A stretch of 30,786 bases of DNA from the NCBI GenBank assembly GCA_964463505.1, contig CAYXDC010000036.1, positions 1 through 30,786 on the forward strand, in the 5' to 3' direction. This DNA is from JAJZSS01 sp964463505. GTDB lineage: Bacteria; Chloroflexota; Anaerolineae; Anaerolineales; UBA4823. The position numbers and the translations under genes were made by a program. Each line of letters starts with the position of its first letter. The first letter of the stretch is position 1. Shown piece by piece: positions 1-6,215 of the stretch. Below the pieces are notes generated by a model. That model was given only the letters and a program-made list of their open reading frames with translations, did not search any database and was not told where the DNA came from.

Positions 1-449
1 AAGGCGCCGGGCACTTCCGCACACCGGTAGCGAAAGGGATCGAGATCATGGAAGGCTTGCGCGGGCATACCTCTGGCTATGCTGTGCACCAGTACATCAT
101 TGACGCCCCAGGTGGGGGTGGGAAGATCCCGGTGTCCCCCAATTACATGCTGAGTATGTCGGATCATAAGATTATTCTACGTAATTACGAAGGCTACATC
201 ACCACTTATGAAGAGCCGACCGATTACCACCCACGCGACGCAGCGCGTTATTTAGGGGAGAAACGCGCCGAGCCCGGTCAGACTGGGATCAGTGGGCTGC
301 TGGATGGCGAGCAGTTGTTCATCAAGCCAGAAGGCTTTGATGAGCTGCACGACCGGCATGGTATGCAACACCGCCTCAAGGACTCCCGTAAATGGGTGCC
401 TCTGGGAATTGGCGATGGGGAAAAACCACCGGCTGAGGCGGATGAATAG
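1..449 (+). CDS. kamA: L-lysine 2,3-aminomutase, C-terminal fragment (5' end outside the window)
   Basis: The reading frame is open from the window edge (first full codon at position 3) to the TAG at 447-449, so this is only the last ~149 residues. Lysine 2,3-aminomutases are radical-SAM/PLP enzymes that convert L-lysine to L-beta-lysine, used in lysine fermentation or for osmolyte synthesis. The visible part has the family's C-terminal signature: HFRTPVAKG, GLRGHTSGYAV, DAPGGGGKIP and NYEGYITTYEEP. The Asp of DAPGGGGK belongs to the region that holds the substrate amino group in this family. The radical-SAM CxxxCxxC motif and PLP lysine would lie upstream, outside the window. A strong terminator follows at once, so this is the last gene of its transcript. 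A related aminomutase (for example glutamate 2,3-aminomutase) cannot be excluded from this fragment. Confidence 0.88.
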   Translation, partial: GAGHFRTPVAKGIEIMEGLRGHTSGYAVHQYIIDAPGGGGKIPVSPNYMLSMSDHKIILRNYEGYITTYEEPTDYHPRDAARYLGEKRAEPGQTGISGLLDGEQLFIKPEGFDELHDRHGMQHRLKDSRKWVPLGIGDGEKPPAEADE

Positions 450-480
450 CCACTATCTGGCCTAAACTGAATGTTTTTAA

Positions 481-517
481 GGACTGCCTCGTGACCATAC
501 ACAGGCAGTCCTTTTTT
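481..517 (+). terminator. Intrinsic terminator after kamA
   Basis: GGACTGCCT (481-489) pairs perfectly with AGGCAGTCC (503-511), with a 13-nt loop and T6 at 512-517. It lies about 30 nt after the kamA stop. Confidence 0.9.
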
Positions 518-550
518 AGGCGGGATGCGATCCAGGTTTGCGGATTTCCC

Positions 551-578
551 TTGACAATTTGGGTCAATGCTTTATAAT
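551..578 (+). promoter_or_regulatory. Consensus sigma70-type promoter of the cysteine operon
   Basis: A perfect -35 box TTGACA (551-556) and a perfect -10 box TATAAT (573-578) are separated by 16 bp. Transcription would start near 585, giving a leader of about 260 nt before the first gene. Confidence 0.85.
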
Positions 579-625
579 TATTAGGAATAAGTTCATAGAA
601 ATTATCTTATTTGGAGATGAAATTG

Positions 626-661
626 ATGGATATCTGCATGTGTCTGAAGCGGGGTTGGTAA
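626..661 (+). CDS. Cysteine-containing leader peptide (candidate attenuator peptide)
   Basis: A short reading frame ATG(626)...TAA(659-661) encodes MDICMCLKRGW. GGAG at 613-616 is a ribosome binding site with a 9-nt spacer. An in-frame ATG at 617 directly abuts this GGAG and is therefore a less likely start. Two of the 11 codons are Cys (TGC 635-637, TGT 641-643), although Cys is rare in average proteins, and the peptide lies in the leader of a cysteine-biosynthesis operon. The second Cys codon lies within the 5' strand of the first leader hairpin (640-684), and the frame is followed by a terminator at 731-806. This is the layout of a ribosome-mediated attenuator in which stalling at Cys codons senses low Cys-tRNA. 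Function is inferred; the peptide itself probably has none. Confidence 0.65.
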   Translation: MDICMCLKRGW

Positions 662-684
662 CCACTGCCTCGTCTGAAAGACAC
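640..684 (+). promoter_or_regulatory. Leader hairpin 1 (anti-antiterminator of the cysteine attenuator)
   Basis: GTGTCT (640-645) pairs with AGACAC (679-684), and GCGGGG (649-654) pairs with CCTCGT (669-674) with two G-U pairs. Internal loops separate the two helices. The 5' strands lie inside the leader-peptide frame. A ribosome halted at Cys codons 635-643 would mask them and release CCTCGTC (668-674). Confidence 0.6.
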
Positions 685-733
685 TTCTTGAAGTAGCTTA
701 CCCAGGCTCCTTCCAGCCAACAGAACGACGAGG
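668..733 (+). promoter_or_regulatory. Candidate antiterminator pairing
   Basis: CCTCGTC (668-674) is perfectly complementary to GACGAGG (727-733). This pairing uses the 3' strand of hairpin 1 and also the first bases (731-733) of the terminator's 5' arm. It is therefore exclusive of both, as an antiterminator must be. Confidence 0.55.
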
Positions 734-806
734 GTGGTTGCGACCCCGCATGCGGTACAAACTGCATTGCGTTGATGCGCATGAGCGCGGTCGCCTACCC
801 TTTTTT
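731..806 (+). terminator. Attenuator terminator in the cysteine-operon leader
   Basis: The 5' arm AGGGTGG (731-737) plus GCGACC (740-745) pairs with GGTCGC (789-794) plus CTACCCT (795-801). This gives 13 pairs (one G-U) with a two-T bulge. An inner helix ATGCG (750-754) / CGCAT (778-782) extends it. The T run ends at 806 and the gene starts at 848, so the terminator lies between promoter and gene. Confidence 0.75.
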
Positions 807-847
807 GTTGTCTGTTGGCTTTTTTGTTGGGCAAGTGGAGTTTAGCA

Positions 848-1795
848 ATGGATTTCGTTAGCATCACGGATGTCCCGGCTACTAAAGAGCTTGCTTCCGG
901 GCTGGAAGCAGTTGTAGGAAATACCCCATTGCTGCCTTTAAGACGGATCACTGCCCATCTCCCAGGGCAGGTCCAGGTGATGGTCAAGGCTGAGTGGTTT
1001 AACCCTGGAGGCTCAGTGAAAGATCGCCCAGCCTTGAATATCCTGCGCACTGCGCAGCGCAGCGGGCAGCTTGCCGGTGGGAAGCGCTTGCTGGATTCAA
1101 CCTCCGGGAATATGGGGATTGCCTATGCTACTTTTGGGGCAGCCATGGGGATCCCGGTGACGCTGGCTGTGCCAGCCAACGCCAGCCCCGAACGTATAGC
1201 TATACTGCGGGCACTGGGCGCTGAATTAGTGCTAACCGACGCATTAGAAGGTGCGGATGGGGCGATCCTGGTTGCTCGCCAGATGGTTGCCGATCACCCC
1301 GATACTTATTATTACGCCAACCAATATGATAACCCGGCCAACTGGCAGGCGCATTACTGCACGACTGCCCCAGAAATCGTCCAGCAAACCGCTGGTAAGC
1401 TGACTCATTTTGTGGCTGGCTTAGGCACTTCTGGGACGCTGACCGGTGTGGGGCGTTATTTGCGGGCGTATAACCCTGCTGTCCAGATCATCGCTGGCCA
1501 ACCCGATGCGCCTTTCCACGGCCTGGAGGGGCTGAAGCATTTGCCAAGCGCCATCCGGCCCGGAATCTACGACCCAGACATACCCGACCGGGTGGTAGAA
1601 GTATCCACCGAAAGCGCCTACGCCATGGTGCGGCGGCTGGCGCGCGAAGAAGGCCTGTTTGTGGGTATCTCTTCAGGGGCAGCCGCGGTCGTTGCGTTGC
1701 AAGTGGCTGAAGAACTGGAACGAGGTCTGGTCATTACCGTTTTCCCGGATGCGGGCTATAAGTATCTGAGTGATGCAAAACTTTGGTCCGATTGA
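848..1795 (+). CDS. cysM: PLP-dependent cysteine synthase, CysM type (probably CysO-dependent)
   Basis: A fold-type II PLP enzyme of 315 aa. It has NTPLLPL near residue 25, NPGGSVKDR with the PLP-binding lysine at 58, the substrate/PLP loop STSGNMG (84-90), the phosphate-binding GTSGTLTG (193-200) and GISSGAA near the end. By family knowledge and neighbours, it would join an activated serine to sulfur carried as a thiocarboxylate on the small carrier protein encoded at 2657. Mycobacterial CysM uses O-phosphoserine and has an Arg that reads the phosphate. Here GLKHL places Lys230 at about that position, so a basic residue is kept (my alignment by eye). The C-terminal DAGYKYLSD also resembles mycobacterial CysM. 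ATG 848 was chosen because GGAG at 837-840 gives a 7-nt spacer; the longer frame from TTG 815 starts in the T-rich stretch just after the leader terminator. An OAS- or cystathionine-type activity is the alternative. Confidence 0.88.
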   Translation: MDFVSITDVPATKELASGLEAVVGNTPLLPLRRITAHLPGQVQVMVKAEWFNPGGSVKDRPALNILRTAQRSGQLAGGKRLLDSTSGNMGIAYATFGAAMGIPVTLAVPANASPERIAILRALGAELVLTDALEGADGAILVARQMVADHPDTYYYANQYDNPANWQAHYCTTAPEIVQQTAGKLTHFVAGLGTSGTLTGVGRYLRAYNPAVQIIAGQPDAPFHGLEGLKHLPSAIRPGIYDPDIPDRVVEVSTESAYAMVRRLAREEGLFVGISSGAAAVVALQVAEELERGLVITVFPDAGYKYLSDAKLWSD

Positions 1796-1832
1796 TTGTG
1801 GCGAAAACTGGTGTTATTAAGTTCAGGCGAGA

Positions 1833-2297
1833 ATGGTGGTGAAGATGCAATTAGAAATCTCGACCGAGTTGTTAAAACAGATCTGGCGGCATGGCGAAGC
1901 TGCTTACCCCGAAGAAGGCGCCGGTCTGTTATTGGGTATGGAATTGGATGGCCGTCGCCAGGTGACCGCGCTCCTGCCGCTGACCAATGCCCGTGAAAAT
2001 ACAGCGCGCCATAACCGCTACTTGATCACAGCCCAGGATATGCTGTGGGGAGAGCAGGAAGCCATGCGCCAGGGTCTTGATATTGTGGGAGTATTTCATT
2101 CTCATCCCGATCACCCTGATCGCCCCTCGGGGTTTGACCGCGACTGGGCATTACCCTGGTATTCGTATCTGATAACTTCCGTCCAGCAAGGTGTGGCGCA
2201 AAGCAGTCGCTCCTGGCGCTTGCTGGATGATCGCAGCCAGTTTGTTGAAGAAGCGCTGGCGATCACAGAAGCCAGGCCTTATCAACCCTTATCATAA
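1833..2297 (+). CDS. mec: Mec-type JAMM/MPN+ metalloprotease (releases cysteine from CysO-Cys)
   Basis: A 154-aa JAB1/MPN/Mov34 domain protein. The full zinc-protease signature is present: Glu28 in PEEGAG, then HSHPDHPDRPSGFD with His89, His91, Ser99 and Asp102. In mycobacteria the equivalent enzyme hydrolyses the CysO-cysteine adduct, freeing cysteine and regenerating the carrier. Placement between a cysM-like gene and a carrier gene supports the same role. It follows cysM by 37 nt. A start at ATG 1845, preceded by GGTGGTGAAG, is equally possible and would remove four residues. The protein has no signal peptide, so it is cytoplasmic. A general sulfur-carrier desampylase role is the alternative. 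Confidence 0.87.
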   Translation: MVVKMQLEISTELLKQIWRHGEAAYPEEGAGLLLGMELDGRRQVTALLPLTNARENTARHNRYLITAQDMLWGEQEAMRQGLDIVGVFHSHPDHPDRPSGFDRDWALPWYSYLITSVQQGVAQSSRSWRLLDDRSQFVEEALAITEARPYQPLS

Positions 2298-2312
2298 CTA
2301 CTGGAGGAAACC

Positions 2313-2603
2313 ATGTCTCTGTATTTTGTCCAACACAAACACAATGATGAAACCTGCCCGGCGAAAGACCCCTCCGCCGGAGCCATGCTGCTGACGCACA
2401 TCAACCCGATGAATGCTCGCCAATATGGGGTAAATATTATTGGGGATGCCGTGCTCGATGGCCAGCATACTTTCGTGCTGATTATCGAGAGCGATGAGCG
2501 CGCCAAGATTGAAAACTTCATGCAGCCCTTCCTGCGGGCTGGAACGGTTGAAATCCAACCGGCCTCCACTTGCGAGGTGGTTGTTGAGCGCGCCGGTTGT
2601 TGA
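2313..2603 (+). CDS. Conserved-looking small protein of unknown function in the cysteine operon
   Basis: A 96-aa soluble protein preceded by a good ribosome binding site (TGGAGG, 2302-2307). I do not recognise the family with confidence. The sequence alternates beta-like and helical stretches (LYFVQHKH, GVNIIGDAVLDG, HTFVLIIES, ERAKIENFMQPF, TVEIQPAS), consistent with a small ferredoxin-like alpha/beta fold. Three cysteines stand out: Cys15 in DETCPAKDP, one in PASTCEVV and one at the C-terminus (RAGC). It sits 15 nt after the Mec gene and 53 nt before the carrier gene, on the same strand and with no terminator between. A sulfur-handling or regulatory role within the CysO pathway is plausible from context but is inference only. 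Confidence 0.8.
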   Translation: MSLYFVQHKHNDETCPAKDPSAGAMLLTHINPMNARQYGVNIIGDAVLDGQHTFVLIIESDERAKIENFMQPFLRAGTVEIQPASTCEVVVERAGC

Positions 2604-2656
2604 ATTGATTTATGAAAAGATGGTTCTCTGATTGAAATGGAGCGTTACAATTAACT

Positions 2657-2929
2657 ATGCCAACTTTACGAATTCCAACCCCTTTGCGCCCGTATGCTGC
2701 CGGGCAAAGTGAGATTAATGTACAGGGCTTAACGGTGGCTGAGGCGCTTGACGAACTCGTACACAGCTACCCGGCTCTCCGCCAACACTTGTTTTCAGAA
2801 GACGGTGATTTGCGCGCCTTCGTCAACCTGTATATTAACGACGAGGATATCCGTCACTTGCAAGGCATTCAGACGCCTATAGGCGAGGGCGATAGACTAC
2901 TCTTAATCCCCAGCATTGCTGGCGGGTAG
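2657..2929 (+). CDS. cysO: Ubiquitin-like sulfur carrier protein, CysO/ThiS/MoaD family
   Basis: A 90-aa beta-grasp protein ending in the diagnostic SIAGG; the terminal Gly-Gly is the site of adenylation and thiocarboxylation. Visible family features are PTLRIPTPLRPYA at the start, a helix with LTVAEALDELVHSYPALR, LRAFVNLYINDEDI and GDRLLLIPSIAGG. Length and the extended N-terminal region fit CysO or large MoaD-like carriers better than the ~65-aa ThiS. It lies six nucleotides before the E1-like activating enzyme gene and downstream of the CysM and Mec genes. Its expected cycle is activation, sulfur loading, cysteine formation on the C-terminus and release. The Shine-Dalgarno is poor (GGAG at 2639, about 14 nt away). 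Confidence 0.9.
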   Translation: MPTLRIPTPLRPYAAGQSEINVQGLTVAEALDELVHSYPALRQHLFSEDGDLRAFVNLYINDEDIRHLQGIQTPIGEGDRLLLIPSIAGG

Positions 2930-2934
2930 AAGAT

Positions 2935-4101
2935 GTGGATGAAATGATGTTACCTTCACTATCCCATGCGGAAATCCTGCGCTATTCGCGTCACTTGCTG
3001 ATTCCTGAAGTTGGTCTGGCGGGCCAGCAAAAGCTCAAGGCAGCCTCGGTGCTGGTGATCGGCACCGGCGGGCTGGGCTCACCGGTGGCGCTCTACCTGG
3101 CGGCAGCAGGTGTAGGGCGGATCGGACTGGTGGACTACGACGTGGTGGATACTTCCAACTTGCAGCGCCAGGTGATCCATGGCACCAGTGGCCTGGGCGT
3201 CCTGAAAGTCGAGTCGGCGCGCCAGCGCATGCTGGACCTGAATCCGGATATCCAGGTAGAGGTGTACAACGAGCCATTTACCTCAGCCAACGCCATGCGT
3301 ATTGCACAGGATTACGACATCCTGATTGATGGCACCGACAACTTTCCTACCCGTTATCTGGTGAACGATGTGTGCGTCCTGCTGGGAAAGGCCAATGTGT
3401 ATGGCTCGATCTTTCGCTTCGATGGGCAAGTGAGCGTGTTTGATGCCCGGCGCGGACCATGCTACCGGTGTCTCTTCCCTGAGCCACCGCCGCCCGGGTT
3501 GGTGCCTTCGTGTGCAGAGGGCGGCGTGTTGGGGGTGCTTCCGGGGACGATAGGAACACTTCAGGCGACCGAGGCGCTTAAGCTGATCCTGGGGATTGGC
3601 GAACCCTTGATTGGTAAGCTGCTGTTATTCAACGCGCTGGATATGTCTTTTGATTTTGTAAACCTGCGTAAACACCCGCGCTGTAGAGTCTGCGGACCAG
3701 AGCCGGAAGTCACCGAGTTGATTGATTACGAAGCCTTTTGTGGCGTTCCGGGTCATGATCATGAAGAAGGCAGTGTAGGTGGGGGGTATGATATTGAAGC
3801 AGCAGCTCTGGCAGAGCGATTGAAACAGGGTAATTTTATTCGCTTGCTGGATGTGCGCGAGCCGCACGAATTACAGATTTCGCAGCTTGAAAATGCCACC
3901 TTGATCCCGTTGGGTCAATTAGCTGCGCGTCTCTCGGAGCTGGACACAGCGGAGGAGATTGTCGTTTTTTGTAAAGCAGGCACACGCTCAGCCCGGGCTT
4001 TAGAATTGATGGTCAGCGCCGGCTTTCGGAAGATTAAGAACTTGAAAGGCGGGATCAATGCCTGGGCGCGGCAGGTCGACCCGAGCCAGCCGATCTATTA
4101 A
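2935..4101 (+). CDS. moeZ: E1-like sulfur-carrier adenylyltransferase with rhodanese domain (MoeZ/MoeB type)
   Basis: A 388-aa two-domain protein. Residues ~10-250 form a ThiF/MoeB domain: RYSRHLLIPEVG, the nucleotide-binding loop GTGGLGSPVALYLAAAGVG, DxVDxSNLQRQ (DVVDTSNLQRQ), DGTDNFPTRYLVND, and zinc-ligand pairs CYRC and CRVC. SCAEGG resembles the conserved Cys region. Residues ~285-385 form a rhodanese domain with LLDVREPHE and active-site loop CKAGTRS. The enzyme would adenylate the Gly-Gly end of the carrier at 2657 and transfer persulfide sulfur from the rhodanese Cys to make the thiocarboxylate. The ATG lies five nucleotides after the carrier stop, suggesting coupled translation; ATG 2944 is an alternative start. 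Confidence 0.93.
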   Translation: MDEMMLPSLSHAEILRYSRHLLIPEVGLAGQQKLKAASVLVIGTGGLGSPVALYLAAAGVGRIGLVDYDVVDTSNLQRQVIHGTSGLGVLKVESARQRMLDLNPDIQVEVYNEPFTSANAMRIAQDYDILIDGTDNFPTRYLVNDVCVLLGKANVYGSIFRFDGQVSVFDARRGPCYRCLFPEPPPPGLVPSCAEGGVLGVLPGTIGTLQATEALKLILGIGEPLIGKLLLFNALDMSFDFVNLRKHPRCRVCGPEPEVTELIDYEAFCGVPGHDHEEGSVGGGYDIEAAALAERLKQGNFIRLLDVREPHELQISQLENATLIPLGQLAARLSELDTAEEIVVFCKAGTRSARALELMVSAGFRKIKNLKGGINAWARQVDPSQPIY

Positions 4102-4128
4102 AACCGGCAGCCTTCTTTCAGTTACGAG

Positions 4129-4164
4129 TGCGCATCCTTGCACAAAGGGTGCGCATTTTGTTTT
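4129..4164 (+). terminator. Intrinsic terminator of the cysteine operon
   Basis: TGCGCATCCTT (4129-4139) pairs with AAGGGTGCGCA (4145-4155) with one G-U pair, followed by TTTTGTTTT. Confidence 0.88.
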
Positions 4165-4215
4165 GGACTAACGAAGAAAACCATGCTATAGAGTAGCTGC
4201 CTGAAGGAGTTTCGT

Positions 4216-4231
4216 TGTAACTTAAGTCACA
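4216..4231. promoter_or_regulatory. Crp/Fnr-family operator upstream of nrfHA
   Basis: TGTAACTTAAGTCACA is a 16-bp inverted repeat with one mismatched pair, of the TGTNA-N6-TNACA type. Its centre (4223.5) is about 41.5 bp upstream of the start point expected from the -10-like TAAGAT at 4253-4258. That is the class II activator position. The likely ligand is the Crp/Fnr protein encoded at 6216-6917. Confidence 0.7.
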
Positions 4232-4252
4232 TACGGAAGTGCATGTCAATGT

Positions 4253-4258
4253 TAAGAT
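4253..4258 (+). promoter_or_regulatory. -10-like element of the nrfHA promoter
   Basis: TAAGAT matches 4 of 6 bases of TATAAT. There is no convincing -35, as expected for an activator-dependent promoter. The predicted start point is about 4265, leaving a ~70-nt leader. Confidence 0.5.
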
Positions 4259-4334
4259 GAGTGGAATATGAGAACCCAGCGCTTGTTTGTTCCGTTGCCA
4301 GTTTATTCGCAAGTGATCCAGGGAAGGTGAACCG

Positions 4335-4820
4335 ATGAAATGGGCTCTGGCAATTGGGATTCTATCGATCCTGGCCGTGGTAGGGGTGGGTATGTACGTG
4401 ACGGACTTCACGGCGTACCTGGGCAATAACCCGACCACGTGCAACAACTGTCATGTCATGGATGCAGTCTACGAAGGCTGGTTCCACGGCGGGCATAAGG
4501 AATGGGCGAATTGCAATGACTGCCATACCCCGCATGACCTGATCCCGAAATATTGGGTCAAGGCGATGTCTGGTTACCACCATGTGACAGCCTTTACCTT
4601 TGGTGAGATCCCCGACGCGATCCGCGCCAAAGAAGCTTCACGGCAGGTCGTCCAGGAAAATTGTATTCGCTGTCATGAAGCGACCGTGGATGATATTTTA
4701 GTGTCTGCCACTGGCGCTGAGATGGACAACGAACGGTATTGCTTTGAATGCCATCGCAGTGTGGCGCATGGCGATCGCGGTATTTCAATCTTACCTTACC
4801 AACACTCGGAGGGAGACTGA
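4335..4820 (+). CDS. nrfH: NrfH-type tetraheme cytochrome c, quinol-oxidising subunit of nitrite reductase
   Basis: A 161-aa NapC/NrfH-family protein. An N-terminal membrane anchor (residues ~3-22) precedes four heme c motifs: CNNCH (36-40), CNDCH (60-64), CIRCH (110-114) and CFECH (136-140). Such proteins take electrons from menaquinol and pass them to the catalytic cytochrome NrfA on the outer face of the membrane. The short length and immediate overlap with nrfA (ATGA at 4817-4820 region: TGA 4818-4820, ATG 4820) favour NrfH over NapC. A strong ribosome binding site (GGAAGG, 4322-4327) precedes the ATG. Expression is probably controlled by the Crp/Fnr-type palindrome at 4216. Confidence 0.94.
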   Translation: MKWALAIGILSILAVVGVGMYVTDFTAYLGNNPTTCNNCHVMDAVYEGWFHGGHKEWANCNDCHTPHDLIPKYWVKAMSGYHHVTAFTFGEIPDAIRAKEASRQVVQENCIRCHEATVDDILVSATGAEMDNERYCFECHRSVAHGDRGISILPYQHSEGD

Positions 4821-6121
4821 TGAAACGTTCTAGTACAGTACTCATCCTATCTGGAATCATTGTCGTCTTAGCAGTAGGGCTGATCGCAGTGCTCTTGTTT
4901 ATGAAAAACCAACCTGCACCGGTGCGCGGGGTTACCCCTCTGATGGAAATTGCCCAGATGGAGGCAGACTCGTCCAAATGGGGATTGAACTTCCCGAACC
5001 AGTACAGCACGCTTTTGCTGACGGAAGGGAACAATACCCAGACTGCCTATGCAGGCTCCAATCCATTTTCCAAGCTGGAACGTGACCCGCGCCTGCTAAC
5101 GCTGTTTGCTGGATATAGTTTTAGTAAAGAATATAACGAAGACCGTGGGCATTTGAATAGCCTGACAGATGTGCGCGCAATTGCGCGCGTTGATGAGACC
5201 ACCCATGCCACCTGCTATTCCTGTAAAAGCGCCAACAACCCGGGAGTGTGGGATGAAATGGGCATGGAAGCTTACGACAAGATGATGTTTAGCGAGATGA
5301 CCCCCCGGCTGGAAGAGCCGATTGGCTGTGCGAATTGCCACGAAGCTAACAGCATGCGGTTGATTGTTACGAACCCGGCTCTGGAAGAAGCCCTGGAGGC
5401 GCAGGGCAAAGATTGGCGCACCTTCACACGCCAGGAAATGCGTACGGTTGTATGCGCGAACTGTCATGTTGAGTACTACTTCAAGGGAGAAGGCAAGTAT
5501 CTGGTATTTCCCTGGGCAAAGGGCACCAGGATCGAGCAAATTTCTGAGTTCTACCAGGAGATCGAGTTCACCGATTGGACGCACCCCCAGTCTGGCACGC
5601 CAATGATCAAAATGCAGCATCCCGATTATGAGTTATTCACTGCAGATAGCACGCACTACAAAGCTGGGGTAGCCTGCGCCGATTGCCATATGCCTTATAC
5701 GCGCGACGGAGCGGCTAAATTCTCAACCCATAATGTCCACAGCCCGCTGCTCAATGCAGAAACAGCCTGTGGAGCCTGCCATACCGATGTGAAATATGTA
5801 ACCGACCGGGTCTCCATGATCCAAAACCAGGTATGGGCGACAATGGAAGCCACTGAGGATGCGCTGGTTGAAGCTATCCAGGCTTTGGAAGCCGCCACCG
5901 CGATCGCGGATGTTGATGAGGCGCTGTTGACAGAAGGCCGTAACCTGCACCGTGAGGCGCAGTTACGTTGGGACTTCCTGGCTGCCGAAAGCAGCATGGG
6001 TTTCCACAATCCCGAAGAAGCCTTGCGCATTCTTGCTGATGCCACGAACCTGGCGCGCCAGGCACAGATCAAAGCCATCCTGGCTGCTGGTACGCCAGAC
6101 ATTATCCAGATCAGCCAGTAA
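4820..6121 (+). CDS. nrfA: Ammonia-forming pentaheme cytochrome c nitrite reductase NrfA
   Basis: A 433-aa protein that reduces nitrite to ammonium with six electrons. An N-terminal signal/anchor spans residues ~7-28. The active-site heme uses the special motif CYSCK (132-136, lysine as axial ligand). Four further hemes are CANCH (170-174), CANCH (212-216), CADCH (286-290) and CGACH (317-321). Family motifs include KMQHPDYELF before heme 4 and FSTHNVHSPL, which contains conserved histidines. The chosen ATG (4820) overlaps the nrfH stop by one base and has GGAGGGAG eight nucleotides upstream; a longer frame upstream only reads through nrfH. The product should form a membrane-associated NrfHA complex for dissimilatory or detoxifying nitrite ammonification. 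Confidence 0.96.
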   Translation: MKRSSTVLILSGIIVVLAVGLIAVLLFMKNQPAPVRGVTPLMEIAQMEADSSKWGLNFPNQYSTLLLTEGNNTQTAYAGSNPFSKLERDPRLLTLFAGYSFSKEYNEDRGHLNSLTDVRAIARVDETTHATCYSCKSANNPGVWDEMGMEAYDKMMFSEMTPRLEEPIGCANCHEANSMRLIVTNPALEEALEAQGKDWRTFTRQEMRTVVCANCHVEYYFKGEGKYLVFPWAKGTRIEQISEFYQEIEFTDWTHPQSGTPMIKMQHPDYELFTADSTHYKAGVACADCHMPYTRDGAAKFSTHNVHSPLLNAETACGACHTDVKYVTDRVSMIQNQVWATMEATEDALVEAIQALEAATAIADVDEALLTEGRNLHREAQLRWDFLAAESSMGFHNPEEALRILADATNLARQAQIKAILAAGTPDIIQISQ

Positions 6122-6151
6122 ACAACCTGCTGGTCAACAACGGAATAAATG

Positions 6152-6192
6152 CGGGGGCTGTCAGCCAATCGGCGGCAGCCCCCGTTGTTATT
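6152..6192. terminator. Bidirectional terminator between nrfA and the convergent crp-like gene
   Basis: CGGGGGCTG (6152-6160) pairs perfectly with CAGCCCCCG (6176-6184). T-rich sequence follows on both strands, consistent with use by both convergent genes. Confidence 0.75.
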
Positions 6193-6215
6193 CTTGCTTA
6201 TGAAACCTGACGAGC

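Noticed and set aside
600..806. Leader of the cysteine operon as a T-box riboswitch (GAGGGTGGTTGCGACC resembles AGGGTGGNACCGCG)
   Set aside because: The conserved ACCGCG is absent, no clear Stem I specifier loop is seen, and the motif lies in the terminator's 5' arm rather than in a separate antiterminator. The Cys leader peptide explains the region better.
815..847. Longer CysM start at TTG 815
   Set aside because: It starts in the T-rich stretch just after the leader terminator and has no ribosome binding site; ATG 848 has GGAG at a 7-nt spacing.
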